Assembly (NCBI GenBank): GCA_017303805.1
Contig: JAFLBQ010000008.1
Span: 212,602 to 276,601 of the forward strand
Length of the DNA stretch: 64,000 nt
From: Cytophagales bacterium
GTDB taxonomy: Bacteria; Bacteroidota; Bacteroidia; Cytophagales; Cyclobacteriaceae
Reading direction: 5' to 3'
Notes under the pieces: generated by a model
Seen by the model: only the letters and a program-made list of their open reading frames with translations
Database searches by the model: none
Told to the model about the DNA's origin: nothing
Made by a program: the position numbers and the translations under genes
Shown: positions 44,179 through 51,222 of the stretch, piece after piece
Position numbering within the stretch: position 1 is the first letter of the stretch
How the letters are laid out: every line of letters starts with the position of its first letter

Positions 44179-45426
44179 GTGAAAAAAATCCTGGCAGAGC
44201 TATTAACCATTGGCGATGAAATCCTGTACGGACAAATTGTTGACACCAACGCGCAATGGATGAGCATTGAGCTCGATAAAATAGGAATTAAAGTAGTGCG
44301 CAAAACAACAGTGGGCGATGTGGAGAGCGAAATTTTAACGGCTTTTGAGGAAGCTGAGAAAAGAGCAGACGTAATTCTGATTACGGGCGGACTAGGCCCC
44401 ACCAGCGATGACCTGACCAAACCATGCCTTGCAAAATATTTTAATTGCAATCTGGCCATTAACGCAGAAGCCCTGGCCGAGGTAACCGAGTTTTTTAAAA
44501 GCCGGGGGCGCGAACTTACCGAACTAAACCGACAACAAGCCGCCTTGCCCACCGCCTGCCAAAAAATTACCAATGTGCTTGGCACCGCACCGGGCATGTG
44601 GTTCGATAAAGGCGATAAGGTCTTTATGTCCATGCCGGGCGTACCGCACGAAATGAAAAAGATAATGACCGATCATGTTATTCCACGCCTGGGTAAAAAA
44701 TTTGAGCTCCCGGTTATTCATCATAAAGTAATTCGCACCATTGGAATAGGCGAATCGATGTTGGCCGAAAAAATTGCCGCCTGGGAAAACGCACTCCCCT
44801 CTCATATAAAACTGGCCTACCTGCCCAGCCTGGGCGAAGTAAAATTACGACTAACGGGTTTCGGCAGCTCATTAGCGCAACTTGAAAGCGAAACCACCGA
44901 GTTGGTTGAAAAATTAAAAGCGCTGGTTAGCCCGTACATTTATGGCTATGGCGAAACTCCGATTGAAGTGGTTGTAGGCGAAACCTTGCGCTCGCGCAAG
45001 CTCACACTATCTATAGCCGAAAGTTGCACAGGTGGTTATCTCTCGCACTTAATTACAAGCGTGCCCGGAAGTTCAGAATATTTTTTAGGTACCATGATTC
45101 CGTATGCCTATGAAATAAAAATGCGGCAACTGGGGGTTAAACCCGAAACACTGGAAAAATTTGGGGCGGTAAGTGAGCCTACCATTATTGAAATGGCAAA
45201 CATTGTACGCGCTAAGTTCAGCACCGATATTGGCGTAGCTACCAGCGGTATTGCCGGGCCCGGTGGCGCCACACCCGATAAGCCTGTTGGCACTGTATGG
45301 ATTGCATACAGCGACAAGTACCAGACAGTAACAAAAAAACTCCAGCTTACGAAAGACCGCATGCTCAACATCCGGCTGGCCAGCATTGCTGTATTAAACA
45401 TTATCCGACAGAGCTTACCAGGTTAG
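44179..45426 (+). CDS. cinA: CinA-like protein (MoCF-like domain plus nicotinamide-nucleotide amidase)
   Basis: The 415-residue protein starts at GTG 44179. The N-terminal half is the MoCF-type domain: TIGDEILYGQIVDTNAQWM, ITGGLGPTSDDLT. The C-terminal half is the CinA/PncC amidase: IAESCTGGYLSHLITSVPGSSEY (catalytic Ser-Lys region) and GIAGPGGATPDKPVGTVWIA. It deamidates NMN for NAD recycling, and the N-terminal part may act as a pyrophosphatase on ADP-ribose-like compounds. It appears to be transcribed alone, ahead of the E2 gene. Confidence 0.95.
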   Translation: MKKILAELLTIGDEILYGQIVDTNAQWMSIELDKIGIKVVRKTTVGDVESEILTAFEEAEKRADVILITGGLGPTSDDLTKPCLAKYFNCNLAINAEALAEVTEFFKSRGRELTELNRQQAALPTACQKITNVLGTAPGMWFDKGDKVFMSMPGVPHEMKKIMTDHVIPRLGKKFELPVIHHKVIRTIGIGESMLAEKIAAWENALPSHIKLAYLPSLGEVKLRLTGFGSSLAQLESETTELVEKLKALVSPYIYGYGETPIEVVVGETLRSRKLTLSIAESCTGGYLSHLITSVPGSSEYFLGTMIPYAYEIKMRQLGVKPETLEKFGAVSEPTIIEMANIVRAKFSTDIGVATSGIAGPGGATPDKPVGTVWIAYSDKYQTVTKKLQLTKDRMLNIRLASIAVLNIIRQSLPG

Positions 45427-45603
45427 GGCAGAGAAATAGTAAACAAAAGAAATAACGTTTGCTTAAACTGCGGGTGTACCTCATATTCTTTGCTTAAAAC
45501 AGGTAATGAATTCAACAATTTATTGTGCGGTTGGCAAAGTGCATGCATACTTTCAATCCTGTTAAAAATGTTAACTTGCACAGACAAAACAACCGATTGA
45601 AAC

Positions 45604-46878
45604 ATGGCGCTGGTACAACTCATCATGCCCAAAATGGGTGAAAGCATAATGGAAGCTACCATTCTTTCGTGGCTCAAAAAGCCGGGCGATAAAATTGAAC
45701 AGGACGAATCGGTATTGGAAGTTGCTACTGATAAAGTGGATACGGAAGTACCATCAACCCATGCTGGCACGCTGAAAGAGATCCTTGTAGAAAAAGGTGC
45801 CGTGGTACCTATCGGCAAACCCATAGCCATAATAGCTACCGAAGCCGAGGTTGAAACTGCAGAAGTGGTAACAACTCCGGTGGCGCCCGCAAAAAGCATA
45901 GAGAAAGCAACTTCAGTTATAAGTGCCAATGGTAACGGTACTCATGCTACCACCAGCTTCAAGTCAGCTACCCGCTTTTACTCGCCCCTGGTGCGCAACA
46001 TTGCAAAAGAAGAAAAAATTGCGTTGGCGGAATTAGAAGCAATACCCGGCAGCGGCAGCGAAGGCCGGCTCACTAAAAAAGATTTAATGAGCTACCTTCA
46101 AAATCGCAAGTTGGGTCAATCTATTGCGTTAACGCAAAGTGCCCCGTTGGTCCCGGCCTCTGTTTCATCTGGCGATGAAATCCTGCAAATGGATCGCATG
46201 CGCAAGATGATAGCTGACCGCATGGTGGACTCCAAACGAATCTCGCCTCACGTTACTTCGTTTGTGGAAGCCGATGTTACCAACGTGGTTTTCTGGCGCA
46301 ACAAGGTTAAAAATGAGTTTCAGAAACGCGAAGGCGATTCGCTTACGTTTACCCCGGTATTTATCGAAGCAATCATTCAAGCCATAAAAGATTTTCCACT
46401 CATCAACATTCAGGTAGATGGCGATAAGATCATTAAAAAGAAAGATATTAATATTGGCATGGCCGTAGCGCTGCCCTCCGGCAACCTGATTGTTCCGGTT
46501 ATTAAGAATGCCGACCAGTATAATATTACCGGTCTTGCAAAAGCTGTGAATGATCTTGCAAAAAGAGCCCGCGAAAATAAATTAAAGCCAGACGAACTAA
46601 GCGGTGGTACTTACACCATAACCAATGTAGGGTCGTTCGGAAATGTAATGGGCACGCCCATTATAATGCAGCCGCAGGTTGGCATTTTGGCGGTGGGCGC
46701 CATTCAGAAAAAACCAGCAGTAGTAGAAACTCCGTATGGGGATGCGATTGCCATCAGGCACAAAGTATTTTTATCGCACTCGTACGATCACCGTGTGGTA
46801 GATGGCTCGTTAGGTGGTAGCTTTGTAAGGCGCGTGGCCGACTACTTGGAAAAATTTGACATTACCCGTTCTATTTAA
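45604..46878 (+). CDS. Branched-chain/2-oxoacid dehydrogenase E2 (dihydrolipoamide acyltransferase)
   Basis: The 424-residue protein has a single lipoyl domain with Lys44 in ATDKVDTEV, an Ala/Pro-rich linker, a peripheral-subunit-binding domain (YSPLVRNIAKEEKIALAELE), and a catalytic core ending in SHSYDHRVVDGSLGGSF (His and Asp of the CAT active site). One lipoyl domain and the linker fit a branched-chain or pyruvate-type E2; E1 and E3 are not in the window. Its last eight bases overlap the convergent T9SS gene. Confidence 0.95.
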   Translation: MALVQLIMPKMGESIMEATILSWLKKPGDKIEQDESVLEVATDKVDTEVPSTHAGTLKEILVEKGAVVPIGKPIAIIATEAEVETAEVVTTPVAPAKSIEKATSVISANGNGTHATTSFKSATRFYSPLVRNIAKEEKIALAELEAIPGSGSEGRLTKKDLMSYLQNRKLGQSIALTQSAPLVPASVSSGDEILQMDRMRKMIADRMVDSKRISPHVTSFVEADVTNVVFWRNKVKNEFQKREGDSLTFTPVFIEAIIQAIKDFPLINIQVDGDKIIKKKDINIGMAVALPSGNLIVPVIKNADQYNITGLAKAVNDLAKRARENKLKPDELSGGTYTITNVGSFGNVMGTPIIMQPQVGILAVGAIQKKPAVVETPYGDAIAIRHKVFLSHSYDHRVVDGSLGGSFVRRVADYLEKFDITRSI

Positions 46879-48013
46879 GATGCAAGTAACCAGTAATGGC
46901 TTCCGATCCATCCCCCGGATTTACCGTATAATAATAAGTTCCCGAGGGTAGTATGTTCCCAGCGGTAGATAATCCGGCAAACCGTTTCGTACGATCATTG
47001 TTATCGTATCCTTTTACCTGAAATACCCGATCGCCCCAGCGATTAAAAATGCTTACCGTGTTTTGAGGATATTTACTAATATTTTCGATCTGCAGGTAAT
47101 CATTCTTACCGTCTTCAAAAACGGAAACCGCATTGTACACCTTTATTGTGGCATCGGTACTGGCTGAGGCCAATGTATAAAATACAGTGGTAGGCGCCAG
47201 GTTGCTGGTAACCGAACCCGATGCCGGGCTTCCTGAAAAGTCAGATTGCTCCAAAGAAGTATAGGTGCCTAATGCTACAGAACTGCCCGCAACCACCACG
47301 TTGTCTAACGAATTAAAAGACTCGTTGCGAGAAGGCAATTTGATTTTGCTTTGAGTAAGAATTACATCCTGCACAACCAACTCCCAATAGCGTTTGTCTG
47401 ATAAGGTAGCCAGAGTTGAATTACCGGTTAAAGTTGGGCTAGCTAATTCATGTAACCGAATAATACCTGTAGTACCACTAGGGGTATTTAGCAATTCAAC
47501 CGGGAGGTAGGCCTGCCCGTTGCCCGTAGGAAAAACCAGGGTACCCTGCCCGGTGCGTTGAACGGTGCCTTTGATGTGCGAGGCATCTGAACCTCCGCTA
47601 AATATTGCACCGCTGCCAAATTCAATCTTCGCATTATTCGAAGACTCCAGAATACCATCGGTCAGAATTAACTCCTGGTTAATTACAATGTCGGCCAGAA
47701 ACTGCTTGGTACCACCCCCGGAAATTGTGAGACGATTAAAAGCCTGCGCATTGTGATTGATTACCTGAACTGGAGCTGTGCTGTTAAAGGTAATAGACCC
47801 TGTGCCCGGTGTGTACGTTCCGTTGTTTACCCATTGCCCGCCAATCAAAATAGAGCCATTGTTAACGAGGGTGCCATCGTTGGTAAGCGCATTGCCTATT
47901 GTAAACGTAGTACCATTTGTAATAGACAGGGTGGTGTTGGCTTTAATAATAACATCCTGCGCATTCGCAATTTCAACCACTAAAATAAAGAGTAAACTAA
48001 TTGAAGTTTTCAT
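46871..48013 (-). CDS. Secreted protein with T9SS type-B C-terminal sorting domain
   Basis: The 380-residue protein has a signal peptide (SISLLFILVVEIANAQ). Residues 20-200 contain short repeated beta strands like NGTTFTIGN, NDGTLVNNG, FNSTAPVQVIN, INQELILTDG, suggesting a right-handed beta-helix. The C-terminus has the type-B sorting pattern: DYLQIENISKYPQNTVSIFN, RWGDRVFQVKGYDN, LPSGTYYYTVNPGDG and a final GYLHLK. It is thus exported by T9SS and probably bound to the surface or released (type-B partner PorE/SprF-like). It follows the 1023-residue repeat gene by eight bases. Confidence 0.93.
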   Translation of the reverse strand: MKTSISLLFILVVEIANAQDVIIKANTTLSITNGTTFTIGNALTNDGTLVNNGSILIGGQWVNNGTYTPGTGSITFNSTAPVQVINHNAQAFNRLTISGGGTKQFLADIVINQELILTDGILESSNNAKIEFGSGAIFSGGSDASHIKGTVQRTGQGTLVFPTGNGQAYLPVELLNTPSGTTGIIRLHELASPTLTGNSTLATLSDKRYWELVVQDVILTQSKIKLPSRNESFNSLDNVVVAGSSVALGTYTSLEQSDFSGSPASGSVTSNLAPTTVFYTLASASTDATIKVYNAVSVFEDGKNDYLQIENISKYPQNTVSIFNRWGDRVFQVKGYDNNDRTKRFAGLSTAGNILPSGTYYYTVNPGDGSEAITGYLHLK

Positions 48014-48021
48014 TTAGAAGT

Positions 48022-51000
48022 TTAGTTTAATTTAAGGGGCTTAAGTTGCGATTCTGATTTGGGTTGGTTTTCAGTACCGGGTTTAACCATTTTAGCATTA
48101 CGCTGGCGCATTTCTTCTGCTGACGGTGCTGGTTTTGTTTCAGAGGTTGAATTCGATCCGTTAATTTGTGCATAATCTACACCCATACTTACTGGTTGTC
48201 CGTAGGCTTCCGGATACAAATACTTCCCTCGTTCGTTGGCCGGCTTTTCCTCTTCCACTTTAACTCTGTTTTTCTCAGCATATGGGTCTTTTCGGATGCC
48301 CGTTACTTGCCACGATACTTTTAAACCTTGTCTTCCTCCAGCAATTCGAAATCTATTATTTTGAATTTCCTGTGCAATGTAAACGTTGGCAAAACCGCCC
48401 ACACATGTAAGCTGATACCTGAAATCTCTATTTAAGGCATCAAACCATTCGGGCAACGTAATTTCCGCATCTCCATCTGCTCCCAATACAACCACCCCAT
48501 CGTAAATATTTTTCATATCGGGAGACTCAACAAATGAGTGATATAAGTATTTGTTAGTCGGGTCTAATGGGTGATCAATTTTAAATGTACCACTTCCTTT
48601 ACTTAGGGCACCTGTAACGTTTACCCTACCTGAAAAATACCCCGCATAACCGGCAGCCAATGCTGCCGATCCGTAAACTCCCCAACCCGATCCTGCATGG
48701 CTTCCCCAAACTCCAATTCCAAATCCAGCGGTTCCGTTGTTAATTCCTCGTACACCCGCAGAGGATGCGCCCGGGGTAGTTGATAACACTACACCTGTTA
48801 CACCTTCTGCGTTTGCTGCAGTAGAACTTGTTTCCCCCCGGATGGCCGCATTTGTTCCGGTGGTTTGTCCATGACGGCCATAGACAGCATACCCGGTTGT
48901 TGTACTGTTGGAGTACCCGTCTATTGCATTCCCATTATCACTATACCCAGCAACACCCGCAGCGGTGCCCGAGCCATAAACTCCATATGCACTCGCACCA
49001 AAGGCAGCTCCCGTTACCGCATTAGTAAAGTCATCATTAGAGCTGGAGTACACACTTGCCCCACCACCAGCCAATCGTACCAAAGCCGTACCACCTGTTC
49101 TGGTAAATTCACCTCCAAAAATTCCACCGCGGGCCCGAATGCCATAATCATCGCCTACCCCCTCTACACCAACACCAAAGTAAGTCCCATCATTCAAGTA
49201 GGTGGTTCCAAGTACTCCATAAGAAGCAGAGCCAGCCGTGTTTAAGTATCCTATGGCTCCAAACCCGCGATCAGCGCTATTAAGAAAATACCCGGCTGCA
49301 CCTCCTATAGTGGTTGTGGTACCCGCCACACCTAAAAAAGTACCGTTACCTACAATTGCAGCACCGGTACCTAAGGTAGATGCTGCCAACGCGCTTTGCG
49401 TATTGGAAGCATTTGTAATATTGAATTGGCCTACTCTTGCATTGGTAGTACCATCATTGTTTATCTGAAAAACCGGAGTTGTTCCCGTTGCATTAAGAGA
49501 AGCAAAGTAAGGGAGTGAAAACGCTGAATTATCATCATTGCCGGGAGCCCAGGCACTTCCATTCCATTTCAATACCTGACCTGAAGCAGGAAGTGTATTT
49601 AACACAGGGCGATTTTGAATTTGAGAAACAACTGGGTTGGGGTACGTACCAGTTAAATCGCCACCAGCCGCACCACCGGGTGCAACTCCTGTAATAGTAG
49701 TATTACCTGCAGCCGTAAGTCTTCCTTGCGCATCTACCGTAAATGCAGGTACCTGTGTGGCCGAGCCATAACTACCGGGTGTAACCGCAGTATTTGCAAG
49801 CGCAATGGTTCCGGTTGCCGTAATAGGGCCACCGGTAAGACCCGTTCCCGTTGCAACGCTTGTTACTGTACCTAACGAGAGGGTGCTCCATTGAGGAGTA
49901 CCGGCCGTGGTGGTTAAGATTTGCCCGTTGGCACCTGCAGCTAATTTAGCTACCCCAATGGCCGCAGTAGCACCTATATCAGCATTCACAATGGAGCCAT
50001 CCAGAATTTTGAGAGAGTTTACTGAGCCATCAGCCAGGTCTGCGGTGGCAATAGTGCCGTCTAAAATTTTATTGGTATTAACGGAGCCATCGGCCAGATC
50101 AATTGTAGCAATGGTGCCATCGGCAATCTTTGCGCTAGTAATCGCATTATTAGCTACTAAGGGTGCTGGATAAGTGCCTGTCAAATCGCCAGCAGCCGCA
50201 CCACCGGGTGTTACTCCGGTTATTGCGGTATTACCGGCCGCGGTAAGCCGGCCTTGGGCATCTACCGTAAAGGTTGATACTTGCGTAGCCGAACCATAAC
50301 TACCCGGTGTAACCGCAGTGTTTGCAAGCGCAATGGTTCCGGTGGCTGTAATAGGGCCACCGGTAAGACCCGTTCCCGTTGCAACGCTTGTAACTGTTCC
50401 TAATGAAAGCGTGCTCCATTGCGGAATTCCTGCCGTGGTGGTTAAGATTTGCCCGTTGGCACCCGCAGCCAGCTTACTTACACCGATGGCCGCAGTAGCT
50501 CCAATGTCCGCATTCACAATTGTGCCATCCGCAATCTTGGCACTGGTAATGGCGCTGTTCACCACGGTGGGATTTGGATATGTTCCGGTTAAATCGCCAC
50601 CAGCCGCACCACCGGGTGCAACACCCGTAATGGTGGTATTGCCGGCTGCAGTTAGCCGGCCCTGAGCATCTACTGTAAAAGTAGGAACCTGCGTGGCCGA
50701 ACCATAACTACCGGGGGCAACTGCCGTGTTTGTTAAACTAATTGTTCCGGTGGTGGTTATAGGGCCACCCGATAAACCTGTGCCTGTAGCGATGCTGGTA
50801 ACCGTTCCACTGCCCGAGGCTACATCTTCAATAGCCACCCAAGCGCTTCCGTTACTAAAGAAAAAACGGTTAGCATCGGTATCAAAAACCAATAAACCCT
50901 TGTCGGAGGCAGTTAAGGCAATAGCCGTGCGCTGCCCCGTGGTGAGGCGCGGAACCAAAAAACCCTGATTATTGGTTGGTGAGGCAAGATCCAAAACCGC

Positions 51001-51093
51001 TTTCGGATTGGGATTAGGGGTGCCGATTCCAACTTGGGCAACCGCCCAATGACTCAGCAGCACTACCAAAACACTAAGGACAATTTTGCTCAT
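48022..51093 (-). CDS. Giant repeat surface protein without S74 domain
   Basis: The 1023-residue protein starts with a signal peptide (SKIVLSVLVVLLSHWAVAQ). It has VGIGTPNPNPKAVLDL, then three modules of about 130-180 residues containing GTVTSVATGTGLTGGPIT, YGSATQVPTFTVDAQGRLTAAGN and AGGDLTGTYPNPTV, separated by short segments such as SAKIADGTI. From about residue 560 come Gly-rich YGVYGSG-type strands. The C-terminal module (about 825-975) runs KGSGTFKIDHPLDPTNKYLY, SFVESPDMKNIYDG, ITLPEWFDALNRDFRYQLT and KVSWQVTGIRKDPYAEKNR, a recurring module I recall from several phyla without a known function. No T9SS tail is evident. It probably forms a surface fibre or sheath. Confidence 0.85.
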   Translation of the reverse strand: MSKIVLSVLVVLLSHWAVAQVGIGTPNPNPKAVLDLASPTNNQGFLVPRLTTGQRTAIALTASDKGLLVFDTDANRFFFSNGSAWVAIEDVASGSGTVTSIATGTGLSGGPITTTGTISLTNTAVAPGSYGSATQVPTFTVDAQGRLTAAGNTTITGVAPGGAAGGDLTGTYPNPTVVNSAITSAKIADGTIVNADIGATAAIGVSKLAAGANGQILTTTAGIPQWSTLSLGTVTSVATGTGLTGGPITATGTIALANTAVTPGSYGSATQVSTFTVDAQGRLTAAGNTAITGVTPGGAAAGDLTGTYPAPLVANNAITSAKIADGTIATIDLADGSVNTNKILDGTIATADLADGSVNSLKILDGSIVNADIGATAAIGVAKLAAGANGQILTTTAGTPQWSTLSLGTVTSVATGTGLTGGPITATGTIALANTAVTPGSYGSATQVPAFTVDAQGRLTAAGNTTITGVAPGGAAGGDLTGTYPNPVVSQIQNRPVLNTLPASGQVLKWNGSAWAPGNDDNSAFSLPYFASLNATGTTPVFQINNDGTTNARVGQFNITNASNTQSALAASTLGTGAAIVGNGTFLGVAGTTTTIGGAAGYFLNSADRGFGAIGYLNTAGSASYGVLGTTYLNDGTYFGVGVEGVGDDYGIRARGGIFGGEFTRTGGTALVRLAGGGASVYSSSNDDFTNAVTGAAFGASAYGVYGSGTAAGVAGYSDNGNAIDGYSNSTTTGYAVYGRHGQTTGTNAAIRGETSSTAANAEGVTGVVLSTTPGASSAGVRGINNGTAGFGIGVWGSHAGSGWGVYGSAALAAGYAGYFSGRVNVTGALSKGSGTFKIDHPLDPTNKYLYHSFVESPDMKNIYDGVVVLGADGDAEITLPEWFDALNRDFRYQLTCVGGFANVYIAQEIQNNRFRIAGGRQGLKVSWQVTGIRKDPYAEKNRVKVEEEKPANERGKYLYPEAYGQPVSMGVDYAQINGSNSTSETKPAPSAEEMRQRNAKMVKPGTENQPKSESQLKPLKLN
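49762..50190. repeat. DNA tract shared with the paralogue at 52987-53415
   Basis: This stretch of the 1023-residue gene aligns gaplessly (constant offset 3225) with 52987-53415 of the neighbouring gene. A 59-base run (49883-49941 versus 53108-53166) is identical. A further partial copy lies inside the same gene near 50289-50525. Confidence 0.85.
50651..50768. repeat. Second shared DNA tract, paralogue copy at 53468-53586
   Basis: The tract encodes the TAVAPGSYGSATQVPTFT segment. It contains 67 bases (50666-50732) identical to 53483-53549, including synonymous positions. Confidence 0.85.
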
Positions 51094-51222
51094 ATGCTTT
51101 AAATTTTAATTCTTAATCGTACAAATTATCACATTCATAGCAATTAACACCTTCTGGTAAACTCCTCAATTGTAAAATCCCGTTTTTCGGGGAGCCCGGG
51201 TTTTGTTCTTAAACCACTTACT

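Noticed and set aside
45423-45929. 168-codon minus-strand frame over the start of the E2 gene
   Set aside because: Antisense to the lipoyl domain coding region, with a composition expected from the reversed frame and no recognisable domain.
51171-51200. Possible terminator after the S74 gene (minus strand)
   Set aside because: The stem is only four to five pairs (CCCG/CGGG) and lies upstream of the S74 stop codon's neighbour gene with a short, interrupted T stretch; too weak to call.
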